DNA from: Bacteroidota bacterium
GTDB taxonomy: Bacteria; Bacteroidota; Ignavibacteria; UBA10030; UBA8401
Assembly: GCA_021796215.1 (NCBI GenBank)
Contig: JAJYOK010000007.1
Span: forward strand, 47,335-111,334
Direction of reading: 5' to 3'
DNA length: 64,000 nt
Shown: piece by piece, positions 26,052-35,154 of the stretch
Numbering within the stretch: the stretch's first letter is position 1
Layout: each line of letters begins with the position of its first letter
Notes under the pieces: generated by a model
Database searches by the model: none
What the model was told of the DNA's origin: nothing
The model's input: the letters and a program-made list of their open reading frames with translations, nothing else
Program-made: the position numbers and the translations under genes

Positions 26052-27188
26052 ATGAAATTAAAACAAAAAATACTGTTAAGTTGGGCTGTGGTGATAACTA
26101 TTACGGGGATAGTAAGTACCATTCTAAATCTAAAAATTTCATTTAGTTTCTTTGCAACAAACATGATAGGTATTTTGATTTGTTTCTTTTTTGTTGCTCT
26201 TATTAAACACGAACCGAACAGAAAAAACAAATTTCTTTTCATTAATTTTGCAATTTTCTTTTCTCTCTATTTTTTTATGATTGTTTTTAATCTTATAGAG
26301 CCATACATCTCAAACGTTAATGTTTTTTCCGCGTTTATCGGAGCGCAATATGAAAAAGGCTTTTATTATTTTGCACTCGCATTTGCAGTAGTTTACGTTG
26401 TTATAGATTCTTTTTTCAGAGAGATAAGCGTCCGCTCCAAATATCTTATCGTTGCGTTCATAACGGGTTTCTTTTTTATTCTTTACTTTTACAATTTCCT
26501 CCTCAATCCGAAATTCGCTTATTCAACTGATGATGTAAAAGATTATGTTTCAATTCATAAGGTATATACGCAGTTGAGTGCCGGTTCGCATAACGAAATA
26601 TCAGCCGAGGAAATTGCAAAAACTTTAACGCTGAAAGCATGGAAAGATAATCAGGTTGTCGGAGATTTATATCCGGGAAAAAACCTTGAACGCATCAAAG
26701 AACTCTATCCGTATTTGTCCGGAACAAATTACGGAGTATTGCTCTACAAACCGGTGTACGTTTATGTCATGCAAATGAGTGTTTTTGTAAGCTTCTTTAT
26801 TATTCTTTTTTTCGGTTATCAGTATAAAAAAGATCCTCCACAAGGCGCTTACATAGATAAGATGATGTTTTTACTTCTTCTTTTCAGTTCATTAGAAATT
26901 CTCCATGCATGGTCGTATATTCACACGGTTGAGTGGGATAAGTACGCACAGATGTTGAACATGGGACAATATCTTACTATATTAGTCCTCGTCTTGTTGG
27001 CGGGGGTGTTAAATGCCCGCCTGCGGTTTGTAACATCTGCATCCGGAGAATTTTATGAAAGTCAACTCGTTTCTAGCGCTCAACATATTAGTCGTTGGCG
27101 TGATTGGGTTGATAATCTTGTTCTATTTAGTTTTTTTAACCCGAAAGCGGTTGAAGGAACGCTATTTTCACAACGAAGGAAAAAATAA
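26052..27188 (+). CDS. Polytopic membrane protein of unknown function
   Basis: This 378-residue protein has six or more hydrophobic segments. Four are in the first 150 residues, then a ~100-residue soluble loop (SAGSHNEISAEEIAKTLTLK, YPYLSGTNYGVLLYKPVYVY), and two or three follow after residue 235. No family was recognised. Its promoter lies almost on the start codon and no ribosome site is possible there. The last 45 residues overlap a second ORF in another frame, so its C-terminus is less certain. The genes downstream form an apparent operon with a sigma-54-activator-like protein. Confidence 0.7.
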   Translation: MKLKQKILLSWAVVITITGIVSTILNLKISFSFFATNMIGILICFFFVALIKHEPNRKNKFLFINFAIFFSLYFFMIVFNLIEPYISNVNVFSAFIGAQYEKGFYYFALAFAVVYVVIDSFFREISVRSKYLIVAFITGFFFILYFYNFLLNPKFAYSTDDVKDYVSIHKVYTQLSAGSHNEISAEEIAKTLTLKAWKDNQVVGDLYPGKNLERIKELYPYLSGTNYGVLLYKPVYVYVMQMSVFVSFFIILFFGYQYKKDPPQGAYIDKMMFLLLLFSSLEILHAWSYIHTVEWDKYAQMLNMGQYLTILVLVLLAGVLNARLRFVTSASGEFYESQLVSSAQHISRWRDWVDNLVLFSFFNPKAVEGTLFSQRRKK

Positions 27189-27243
27189 CATCATAAGAAT
27201 GATTAAGAATATTTTTTCACCTTTACGAAGGGGAAAGAAATAA
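27055..27243 (+). CDS. Small basic single-span membrane protein, overlapping ORF
   Basis: This 62-residue ORF starts at an ATG with GGAG six nt upstream. It begins MKVNSFLALNILVVGVIGLI, a single membrane helix, and ends in a basic tail (SPLRRGKK). It overlaps the preceding gene by 134 nt in another frame, and its stop ends one base before the next gene's ATG. The ribosome site and spacing support translation. The long overlap argues for caution. Confidence 0.5.
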   Translation: MKVNSFLALNILVVGVIGLIILFYLVFLTRKRLKERYFHNEGKNNIIRMIKNIFSPLRRGKK

Positions 27244-27244
27244 A

Positions 27245-28270
27245 ATGAAACAGAACACTATGAAAAAAAATGAACAAGTGATGCAGCACCCGATCATAGG
27301 AAAAAGCAAATCGGTAGATGAACTACATAAGCTGATTGATAAATATTCCCGCCTTCGCACGGATTTATTGATTATCGGCGAAGGTGGCATTGGCAAAGGA
27401 GCAGTTGCGCGCAACATTCATCATCTCAGTCCAAGTACCAATGGCACTGAAGCACCGTTACTGTCAATCAATCTCTCTGTCGTTGACGATAAAGAAGTTG
27501 AACCGATGATTTTTGGTTTTGACCGCGGCGCAGAGCGGCAGCCATACACAACAAAACGCGGGATGTTTGAACTGGCAAACGGCGGCACTGTTCTTATCGA
27601 GGAATTGGAAGAAGCGTCGTTTCGCAATCAGATGAAAGTGTTGAACTTCATGAACACGCGAAAGACGCGGCGCATGGGCTCCACGAAGGACATTTCTGTT
27701 GATGTTCGCTTGATTATTACTTTGAAAGATGGCGTCAACGAGTTACAAGAACGAAGGAAATTGCTTCCGGAATTAGCGGAAAAACTTGCAGACGTTGATG
27801 TAATTTCTATCCCGCCTTTGCGCTCGAGACCCGAAGATGTTCCGTTGCTGGTGAAACACTTCATCAATGAAATCAGCCGCGAACTGAGCCTGAATGATAT
27901 CGTGCTTGATATCAATGCGATTGATATTTTGGTGCGCCAGCCGTGGAAAGAGAATATCCGGGAATTGAAAGCAGTTGTTGACAAATCTGTTCTTTTCTCA
28001 CAAGACGGACGTTTTGCGTTGCCGCCTGAATTAATTGATGAGAAGACCGAAGTTGTAAAGATGATCAACAATGTGCGAAGCGGCCAAGAATTTGTACTGA
28101 ATCATTCTCTCGACAAAATTGAAAAGGGAATTATTGAACGGGCGCTTGATCGTTTTGGTCTAAATCAATCGAGAGCAGCAGTCTTTTTAGGAATGACCGA
28201 ACAAACACTTCGCTACAAATTAAAACGGCTCGGCATTGCAAGCATACGCGAACACAATGTACCTGCGTAA
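27245..28270 (+). CDS. Sigma-54-activator-like AAA+ protein with Fis-type HTH, lacking GAFTGA
   Basis: This 341-residue protein has an AAA+ domain and a C-terminal Fis-like helix-turn-helix (LNQSRAAVFLGMTEQTLRYK). Walker A is altered to GEGGIGKG (45-52). The sigma-54 contact loop, normally GAFTGA, reads RGAERQPYTTKRGMFEL. Walker B reads GGTVLIEELEE, with Glu for the usual Asp. PPLRSRPEDVPLLV and PWKENIRELKAVV are family-typical. It should still bind DNA, but contact with sigma-54 is doubtful. No receiver domain is present. It probably controls genes near it, or acts like TyrR/PspF-type relatives that lost sigma-54 dependence. Confidence 0.85.
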   Translation: MKQNTMKKNEQVMQHPIIGKSKSVDELHKLIDKYSRLRTDLLIIGEGGIGKGAVARNIHHLSPSTNGTEAPLLSINLSVVDDKEVEPMIFGFDRGAERQPYTTKRGMFELANGGTVLIEELEEASFRNQMKVLNFMNTRKTRRMGSTKDISVDVRLIITLKDGVNELQERRKLLPELAEKLADVDVISIPPLRSRPEDVPLLVKHFINEISRELSLNDIVLDINAIDILVRQPWKENIRELKAVVDKSVLFSQDGRFALPPELIDEKTEVVKMINNVRSGQEFVLNHSLDKIEKGIIERALDRFGLNQSRAAVFLGMTEQTLRYKLKRLGIASIREHNVPA

Positions 28271-28290
28271 CATACTATAGCGGCAAATAA

Positions 28291-28327
28291 AAAACCCGTG
28301 ATGTGAGAACATCGCGGGTTTTTTATT
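28291..28327. terminator. Bidirectional terminator between convergent genes
   Basis: AAAACCCGTGATGT and ACATCGCGGGTTTT form a long stem around a five-base loop, with a T run on the plus strand and A run (T on the minus) on the other side. It separates the AAA+ gene and the convergent DUF1207-like gene. Confidence 0.92.
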
Positions 28328-28343
28328 GTACAGCCGTAAGATT

Positions 28344-29213
28344 TCAAAAGTCGATCAGAAAGCCGAGCGCTGTGTAGTGTTCCTTTACATCGAAATATTC
28401 ACCATGAATGCTGTAGCCTGAAAAATAGGAAAGATAGATATCAATTCCTCTTCCCCTGTAGTCCCCGATTTTTACACCAACTTGTGCTTCGTGCCGGATA
28501 GACGCGATATGTATTTTCATGAATGTTGCCTGATATGCAACGTACGGCGTCAACGGCAAAGATGAAGGGAAAGACATTTCACCGCCGGCATATTCCGATA
28601 ATTTTGAAAGCCATCGCGGGTCAATATGAAAAACATATGTTCCACCGACATACATACGGAAGGGCAGTGCATATGAGTTCGGTTCGTAGCAAATTACCGG
28701 ATCAATAAATTCTCTGCTGTACACTTGCGGGTATCTGTTATCTCGCCATCTGGCAGTTGTACCATCATAATGGCCATCAACAAAATGTGCGCTAATATGA
28801 CTGATGCGTATGCGCGCGGAGAGAATTCCGCTGTCAAGTTTTTTTTTACCGCTCACGTTGATTCCAAAAAAATAATCGACTGCATTAACAGGGAAATGAA
28901 AATTCTGCTCACCACGCAATTGTGTGAAGGTAAAGAAGTCTGCACCGAGGGAGAGCACCTCGTCATGGTCATTGAAACGGTAAGAAAGCAAGTCAATCGA
29001 ATTGCAGATATCTAATCGCAGCGAATTTTTATTTAACTCAGAAAAAAAACCGACGCGGGGTTCAAAAGTATTTGCAATAAGAGGTTTGAAAAGCAACCCG
29101 GAAGCGACAAAGGAAAATCCTGTTGCCGTTTCGTCAGGCGTTGCTAAACAAAAATGCGATTGAAGGAGTGTAAGTATCACAGACGATACAATGATGAACA
29201 CCTTGTTCTTCAT
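28344..29213 (-). CDS. DUF1207-like outer-membrane protein
   Basis: The ATG at 29213, behind AAAGG, is preferred to 29234. The 289-residue product has a signal peptide (MKNKVFIIVSSVILTLLQSH). It is barrel-like, with FEPRVGFFSELNKNSLRLDI, RIRISHISAHFVDGHYD and a terminal Phe (LGFLIDF). This pattern fits DUF1207 proteins, whose function is unknown. It is last in a minus-strand sugar/envelope operon, so it may take part in surface display of that product. Confidence 0.78.
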   Translation of the reverse strand: MKNKVFIIVSSVILTLLQSHFCLATPDETATGFSFVASGLLFKPLIANTFEPRVGFFSELNKNSLRLDICNSIDLLSYRFNDHDEVLSLGADFFTFTQLRGEQNFHFPVNAVDYFFGINVSGKKKLDSGILSARIRISHISAHFVDGHYDGTTARWRDNRYPQVYSREFIDPVICYEPNSYALPFRMYVGGTYVFHIDPRWLSKLSEYAGGEMSFPSSLPLTPYVAYQATFMKIHIASIRHEAQVGVKIGDYRGRGIDIYLSYFSGYSIHGEYFDVKEHYTALGFLIDF

Positions 29214-29234
29214 GATCCGACCTTTATAATTCAT

Positions 29235-30851
29235 TCACCGTTCAAACCATGTTGGGTTTGTGTAGCAAAATCCGTTTTCTTTTATTCCTGCGCAGTTATG
29301 CGTGAATGCCTCAACCCGAAAATAATTCGGCGGGGTTTTCTGAAGGAAGTCAAATGCACGGGTGAATTCAAAATTGAAATCATTATCAAGCTGGATATTC
29401 CATAATAGCGTTTCGGATGAATCCCCGACGCGTCCGGCATAAACAATGCAGTTCCAAAATGTACCGAACTCGTTGGTTGAATTTCCTTTAACAGTCATTT
29501 CAATAGTTATCTTTTTTGAATCTTTCAACGAGATATTTATTTTGTCCTGCGGCTTAATTTCGAACGTAACCATCGGACCGTTGGTAATAACCGTCCTTCC
29601 AAATTGCAATGCGCTTACAACCTCAGTTTCTGAAACAATTCCAACCTGAACTGCGGTTCTCATTCTCCCGAAGAGTTGTTTGTCGGCTTCAATAATTTTA
29701 AAAAAAGGGATTTTGATTTGCTTGAAGCGATTAAAATTTCCATGGGCATCGTTTCCGGCGGCGATATAAATTCGTTTTCCTTCGAGCAAAAGTTTTTTCC
29801 ATGCTGCTAAGCCTCGTTCAAACGCTGTTCCCGTTTCACCATTAAGAATTTGAATCCCGGTTAATTTTGTGTTGCGCATATCGTCGAGCGCCCATTCTCC
29901 TCTGCCGATCAAAAGACGTTGAAGCAATGGAGTTGCTTCTGCAGGATGAGCGGCGTATGCAATCGTCGCAGGTTCAATTTTATCGAGCACTTCACTGATC
30001 GTATGTTCGGCTTTAGTGCGAAACCATCGTTCGGCACTGTCGCCCGAGCCAGCAAAATATTTTTTTGTTGCGAAGAGCAATAAGTGAACATTTTGTCTTT
30101 TTTGATTCCACACGGAAACTTCTTCGCCGTGAATGACAGCAAAATTATTGTGTGCTTTGTTGAGTGTGGTAATTTCCTCCTGTTGTGATTTCCATTTTGG
30201 CAGCCCCGGATCGTTTTTGAGATAATCATCTACACGGTCATCCAGATCGTACGAGTGATCTGTAACGCAAAAGAATGAAAGCCCCATCGCTTTAGAAAGT
30301 TCAACCGAGCCTTCAATTGGAGAGCCAAATTCTACTTGATCGTTTGTATAAGAAGAGTGTGTGTGCGTGTCGCCTTGAATCCAGCCGGGAAACAATGGCA
30401 GATAATCCGAAGACCGAAAAATGCGATAACTCTTTTTCGATGAAGTCCTGTAGTTATCGTTTTTACATTTTCGAGCCTTATTGTTGAGCTTGTAGTTAAA
30501 GTAAACGTCAATGGATAAAAAACCGAATAATTTTTGTAACGCCCCTTCCAATGGCACATGAACAACTTTCCACCAAAGCGGCGTGTTGATCGATGTCTCG
30601 TTAGAAAATATGCGCTGAGAAAATATTGTTCCTGTTGCTTCATGAATGATCGTTATAGAAACCGACGTCAGCTCGACAGGATAATGATCCGCATCTTTAA
30701 CTATCAGTAAAATTGGAAGGCTGGCGTTCGGTTCAAGGCGATGCGGAATATCTGCGAGGATTTCCGGCTCGCTCTTTTTCAGGAAGCTGAAAAAATATTT
30801 GAAGCGGTAATGCGTTTCAGCATACATCAATGTTGGAATAACAATTGGCAT
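29235..30851 (-). CDS. PHP-domain metallohydrolase (CehA/McbA-like)
   Basis: This 538-residue protein has a ~150-residue N-terminal beta-rich part. The PHP metal site follows, with WIQGDTHTHSSYTND, FFCVTDHSYDLDD, VIHGEEVSVW, AYAAHPAE and AAGNDAHGNFNR, which together supply the His/Asp/Glu ligands. PHP proteins hydrolyse phosphoesters or, in the CehA group, other esters. The start overlaps the upstream glycosyltransferase stop as TAATG. Membership of a glycolipid-type operon suggests a substrate there. The C-terminal ~130 residues look like an added beta-sandwich. Confidence 0.82.
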   Translation of the reverse strand: MPIVIPTLMYAETHYRFKYFFSFLKKSEPEILADIPHRLEPNASLPILLIVKDADHYPVELTSVSITIIHEATGTIFSQRIFSNETSINTPLWWKVVHVPLEGALQKLFGFLSIDVYFNYKLNNKARKCKNDNYRTSSKKSYRIFRSSDYLPLFPGWIQGDTHTHSSYTNDQVEFGSPIEGSVELSKAMGLSFFCVTDHSYDLDDRVDDYLKNDPGLPKWKSQQEEITTLNKAHNNFAVIHGEEVSVWNQKRQNVHLLLFATKKYFAGSGDSAERWFRTKAEHTISEVLDKIEPATIAYAAHPAEATPLLQRLLIGRGEWALDDMRNTKLTGIQILNGETGTAFERGLAAWKKLLLEGKRIYIAAGNDAHGNFNRFKQIKIPFFKIIEADKQLFGRMRTAVQVGIVSETEVVSALQFGRTVITNGPMVTFEIKPQDKINISLKDSKKITIEMTVKGNSTNEFGTFWNCIVYAGRVGDSSETLLWNIQLDNDFNFEFTRAFDFLQKTPPNYFRVEAFTHNCAGIKENGFCYTNPTWFER

Positions 30852-31980
30852 TATTCAACCTGTTGTAAACCCCTTTGGGGTAATTGTGCGAGGAAAGCCG
30901 CGACGATTTCTGATAATTGGGGAGACGAAGTTTCATTGCGTGTAAAACCGGTGTACTCGCACACAGAATTCATCGCAAATTTCAAATCAAGTTTCTTTTG
31001 GTCCATAGAAAAGCAAATCTTTCTGTCGTGAAAATATTTCGCAAGATATTCTTGCTCAGTTTGTCCGGGAGTTGGAACAAAAATCGCTTTTTTCCCAAGT
31101 GCGGCTAAATCCATCACGGTGCTGTAGCCGGGACGAGAAAGTATAATTTCGGAGGAGAGAATTTCGTTATTGAGTTCTTCTGCAGAAAGTATGGAAACTG
31201 ACGATACCGTTCGTGAAAATGAGCGGTGTTCATTCGTTTCAGGAATTCCCCGAACAATTAACGCTCTAAAATTCAATTGCTGTAGCTGTTCGAAGATCAA
31301 TTTTTCGAAAATTGTCCGCTGCGGCTCAGGCCCGGATAAAATTGCGAGGATGTCCCGCCGTTTTTTTGTGGGATTCCCTTTTTTTGTGAAGCGAGTGAGC
31401 GGTCCGATAAATTTGGAATTCGGCGCCAGACGAAATGAATGCGCGAGCTTGCCCGAAAGGTTTTCACTTCCGCTGTAGTCTGGTATCCAACATTCTGTGT
31501 ATTGCATCATGATGCGGCGGTGAATGAAATAAACTACACGCTCGAATAGACGAATCCAAACGGGAAGCAGAATACGGACCTGATGAACAATGTAGACGGT
31601 CGGGATTGTTCTGGTAAACAACCCGAATCTGCTGTCAGAAATGACTGCAGAAATATTCTCTTCATGGACGAGCCGCCGAATTGTCCGATGTTCTATTATC
31701 GTAGCTCTGAGCAGCGCAGGGATTTGGCGTAACATGTGAAAAGGTGCGGCGCCTTTTTCGTTATATGTTGGAGCAAAACCCGGTAAGCGATAAAAAATCA
31801 GGGCGGGAAATTCTTTCTTCAATAAATCATACGGCCTGCCATCTGCTGCAATAATCACTTCAACCCCCTGCGCGATCAATGCGCGGATAATCGGAATGCA
31901 GCGCGTTGCATGACCGAGACCCCAATTGAGCGGAGCGACAATAATTCGCTTTTGGGGGAGCAGTTTTTTTTTATGCCCAT
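30851..31980 (-). CDS. MurG-like glycosyltransferase with an apparent frameshift in an A9 run near the start
   Basis: The ungapped frame begins only at a TTG (31879), but conserved sequence continues upstream without stops: RIIVAPLNWGLGHATRCIPI, the typical N-terminus of this GT family. The only good start, the ATG at 31980 nine nt after the GT2 stop, is one base out of frame. A run of nine A (31972-31964) lies between; ten A would restore the frame. The donor domain has LAILSGPEPQRTIFE and EIILSRPGYSTVMDLAALGK. Either the base is missing in this sequence, or the run acts as a slippage switch. Confidence 0.78.
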
Positions 31981-31988
31981 TCTGCTTT

Positions 31989-33092
31989 TTAATATCGCCG
32001 CCCTTTCCAAATCACTTCGCCGCCGAAGAAGACTGCGAACGGAAGAACAATGACAGTCGCCAATAAATATAATTCGAAGATTAAAAAATATTTCAATTGC
32101 CTGCGTTGTTCAACTTTTATCAGCACGGTAAAAACGAGCAAAAAGTCGAGAATTAATTTCGTCAGCACGCTGCTAAGGAAGAGTGCGGCAGAAATTCCGG
32201 AGAACAAACCAGTGAGCAATAGAGCGTGCGTGAAAAAGCTTACCGCCATGATCAGCATTCCGCTCAAACGCATATCTTTTCCGCCGACACCCCAGCGGCG
32301 CTTTTGGCGATAAAGCTCTTTTGCTGTGTCGCATGGCGTGCTCAACACCAGCGTTTTTTTATCAAGCGGATATTTATAATTCCATTTGCCGCTCCTAGTG
32401 ATTGCTTTGAATAAAGCGTAATCTTCCGTTACACTGAATTTGATTCCGCGATATCCGCCGACTTCGTCGTACGCTTTTCTTCTGAAGGAAAAATTATTGC
32501 CGATGCAGCTGAGCGGATGTCGTAATGCCATCGTTGATGCGGCGATAGCGAGAATGTATGACCAATCTACCGATTGCATTCCTCCAAACCACGAAGTGTA
32601 GTGCAATAACGTTATGCCTGCAACAACGCCGGTATGGTCATCAAAATATTCTACTGTCGCTCTCACCCAGGAAGGAGGCACGGCACAGTCGGCATCCGTC
32701 ATCATAATAATTTCGCCGCTGGAATTGTCAATGCCTTGTGCAATCGCATTTGATTTTCCCCGCAGGTGATCTGCGGAAGGTTTTGCCGTCATCGCATGGA
32801 TGAACGGAAATTGCTGAGCGTAACGATTCATGATGTGCGGCGTTGCATCGGTAGAGCAGTCATTAACGATGATAATTTCTAATTTCTCTTTTGGATAATC
32901 GAGAGCGGCAAGTGAGGTGAGTGTGCGTTCGATGTTTTGTTCTTCGTTTCTTGCAGCAACGACAATTGAGACGATAGGTTCATTTTGAGAATTTTTTTTA
33001 TATTGTGCACGAGCCGCACCGTAAATAAATAAAATTCCCTGTATGGCATAAAAGCAAGAGACGACAAGAAATATGGAATCAAACACTGTCAT
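31989..33092 (-). CDS. Membrane glycosyltransferase family 2
   Basis: This 367-residue protein has an N-terminal membrane segment. A GT2 domain follows with VSIVVAARNEEQNIERTLTS, IIIVNDCSTDATPHIM, MMTDADCAVPPSWV and QKRRWGVGG (QxxRW). At the C-terminus are two or three further membrane helices. This layout fits processive or membrane-tethered GT2 enzymes of the Glyco_tranf_2_3 type. It overlaps the upstream deacetylase by four bases. With deacetylase, GT28-like and PHP genes it forms an operon for a lipid-linked or surface glycan. Confidence 0.9.
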   Translation of the reverse strand: MTVFDSIFLVVSCFYAIQGILFIYGAARAQYKKNSQNEPIVSIVVAARNEEQNIERTLTSLAALDYPKEKLEIIIVNDCSTDATPHIMNRYAQQFPFIHAMTAKPSADHLRGKSNAIAQGIDNSSGEIIMMTDADCAVPPSWVRATVEYFDDHTGVVAGITLLHYTSWFGGMQSVDWSYILAIAASTMALRHPLSCIGNNFSFRRKAYDEVGGYRGIKFSVTEDYALFKAITRSGKWNYKYPLDKKTLVLSTPCDTAKELYRQKRRWGVGGKDMRLSGMLIMAVSFFTHALLLTGLFSGISAALFLSSVLTKLILDFLLVFTVLIKVEQRRQLKYFLIFELYLLATVIVLPFAVFFGGEVIWKGRRY

Positions 33093-33709
33093 GACAGCAT
33101 ACCAAAGCTGAAGCCGCGCTCACGAATACGCTCAATGCATTCGGTAAGAAGGGGAGAGATTTTGTCTTTTGTCAATTGATTATCGTGGAACACAAGAATT
33201 GATCCGGGCGATAAATTTTTCATTGTGTTTTCAATGATCTTCTGCTTCGTCCATGGGCGGAAATCGCCCGTGAGCACAGTCCACATCACAAGCTGATAAT
33301 TCAATTCTCGCGCCGCACGGATTGTATTCCAGGAGAAAAATCCGAACGGTGGCCGGAACAAATGTGATAGCGTAGGGACAACGTCGCCGATTTCTTTTTC
33401 CGTGCGCTCAATCTCTTTTTTTGAATTCTCAAATGAAAGCGCAGAGATTCGGGTATGATTGAAGCCGTGAATTCCAATCGTGTGGTGGTGTCCGCTGATT
33501 TCCTTTACGAGCGAACGATTACGCTCCACATTCATTCCGCTGAGAAAAAAAGTTGCTTGAACCTGATACCGCGAGAGAACGTCTAAAACCGCCGGGGTCG
33601 CTTGGGAGTGAGGTCCATCGTCAAATGTCAAAAAAATATTGTGCGAAGGGATTTTCCACACGAGTGAGGGAAAAAGCAGTTGATGAAGGCGTCCGGTGTG
33701 AGAAATCAT
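33089..33709 (-). CDS. Polysaccharide deacetylase (NodB family)
   Basis: This 206-residue NodB-type enzyme has a complete set of motifs: FLTFDDGPHSQATP (base and metal Asp), IGIHGFNHTRIS (H-x3-H metal pair), LFRPPFGFFSWNT and ILVFHDN (catalytic His). It lacks a signal peptide, so it probably acts on a cytoplasmic lipid-linked sugar rather than on exported polymer. It shares four bases with the GT2 gene. Confidence 0.9.
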   Translation of the reverse strand: MISHTGRLHQLLFPSLVWKIPSHNIFLTFDDGPHSQATPAVLDVLSRYQVQATFFLSGMNVERNRSLVKEISGHHHTIGIHGFNHTRISALSFENSKKEIERTEKEIGDVVPTLSHLFRPPFGFFSWNTIRAARELNYQLVMWTVLTGDFRPWTKQKIIENTMKNLSPGSILVFHDNQLTKDKISPLLTECIERIRERGFSFGMLS

Positions 33710-33748
33710 AGTGACGCAAAAATTCTTTTAGATTTCCATGTCGGTACG

Positions 33749-34798
33749 CTACAGCGTACTGACATTTTCAATTTGAACAGGGATTTTTGACGGCTGAGCT
33801 GCGTGCAACGGCACAGAGCGTGCAGATTTTGTTACGCCGAGAATTTCTGCAAAATATGGCTGGATCGCTCCGAATGCTTCCGACACGGAAGTGAACGACG
33901 ACGTTGCGAAATATTGATACCACCCGCAATGCTTGTCGCAGCTTGTCATAACATTGCGGAGCTTCTGCGCATTCTGCGTACGGAGAAATGCCATCAACGG
34001 GGCTTCAGTTAAGTTGATTGTTTTGTACGGAAGCACACGGCAAGGATAAAACAACGAGCCGTCAGAATCAATGACCAATGACGATGACGAACAGCTTCCA
34101 TGTTCAATGTTCTTAAAGAAATTATTCGGCGTGATGATCACATTCGGGTATTGTTTTTTCAGATCGAGCACCTTGTCGCGAAAGCTGAAAAATTCAGGGT
34201 AATTATTTTTTGTTCCTTCAAGGTGAACTGCGGGCATAATAACAATTTTCGCTCCCGCTTCTTTGCACCGGCGCACTTTGTAATCAAGACGGTCAATATC
34301 TTTATTCGTCACCACGGTTTGCACGCAAACACTTGTGCCGAAGGCGACATACTCTTCCAACTCGTCAAACATTTCAAGATTCACATGTCCTTCATCAATG
34401 GAGATATGAAGGAAGTCAATGTATTTACAGTACTCACGCATCGGATAATTTGTCGTCATCCCGCGTTCGCTTGTTGTTACCATCAGATAAAACGGCTGAC
34501 GGCGAGTGTACTGAAGAATTTCCAAAAAATCCGGGCGGAGGAGAGGTTCGCCCCCTTCCATGCTCAAAAGGAAAATGCTCGACTTACCGAGGTTATCGAG
34601 AAGCTTGAAAACTTCTGTTGTCGGCAAGCCCGGCGATTGTTCCTGCCAGAGATTGCAAAAACGGCATTTGAAGTTACACGTTTGATTGATTTTGAACGAA
34701 GCGTAGAAAGGATACGTTATGCCTTGCTCCTGATGGCTATAGTTGTACCAGAGGTATTTCAGTGTTTGTGTGTACTTTGATGGAGGCAGCCAGCGCAT
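33749..34798 (-). CDS. Radical SAM protein with SPASM-like C-terminus
   Basis: This 349-residue protein has the [4Fe-4S] motif CNFKCRFC in INQTCNFKCRFCNLWQEQ. It has the radical-SAM GGEP loop (SMEGGEPLLRPDFLEIL) and a C-terminal Cys set (HGSCSSSSLVIDSDGSLFYPC and CDKHCGWYQYF) resembling SPASM cluster ligands. Substrates of this large family range from peptides to sugars. No RiPP precursor lies directly adjacent. The neighbours are sugar-modifying, so it may belong with the envelope operon 40 bp downstream, but that is inference. Confidence 0.86.
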   Translation of the reverse strand: MRWLPPSKYTQTLKYLWYNYSHQEQGITYPFYASFKINQTCNFKCRFCNLWQEQSPGLPTTEVFKLLDNLGKSSIFLLSMEGGEPLLRPDFLEILQYTRRQPFYLMVTTSERGMTTNYPMREYCKYIDFLHISIDEGHVNLEMFDELEEYVAFGTSVCVQTVVTNKDIDRLDYKVRRCKEAGAKIVIMPAVHLEGTKNNYPEFFSFRDKVLDLKKQYPNVIITPNNFFKNIEHGSCSSSSLVIDSDGSLFYPCRVLPYKTINLTEAPLMAFLRTQNAQKLRNVMTSCDKHCGWYQYFATSSFTSVSEAFGAIQPYFAEILGVTKSARSVPLHAAQPSKIPVQIENVSTL

Positions 34799-34922
34799 AA
34801 ATTATCTTTCTAAAATTGAATTGTAAAAAGATAGCATATTTGCGGCTGTGGTGCAAGAAATGGCTACATGAGTTTGCCCGTTTTTTAAAACAGAGAAACT
34901 CACAACAAATAAAGAATCAAAA

Positions 34923-35086
34923 ATGTCGCTCCGATGGGGCTTGAGGATTTTTTTCTTTGGCGTTGTTACCAAAAGTCTGCGCCTACGGAGCTTTGATACT
35001 TTTTGAAATAAAGTTAAGTCCCGTTAGGGACGGCATTTTGGTAAAACAGGTGTATCATCAACAAGAAAGCTCCGTCAGGAGCGACA
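34923..35086. repeat. Dispersed palindromic repeat block (GTCGCTCC / TCCCGTTAGGGACGG type)
   Basis: Three related segments occur in order: GTCGCTCCGATGGGGC...CTACGGAGC, AGTCCCGTTAGGGACGGCAT, and AGCTCCGTCAGGAGCGACAT. The first and last are inverted relatives. The block resembles palindromic intergenic repeats scattered in many environmental genomes. No gene is seen. Confidence 0.6.
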
Positions 35087-35154
35087 TTTTAAGTATAAGT
35101 AAACTCGTGATGGTCATACATCTGGTTTTCACCTCTCCGGCGCAGGAATGAGGT

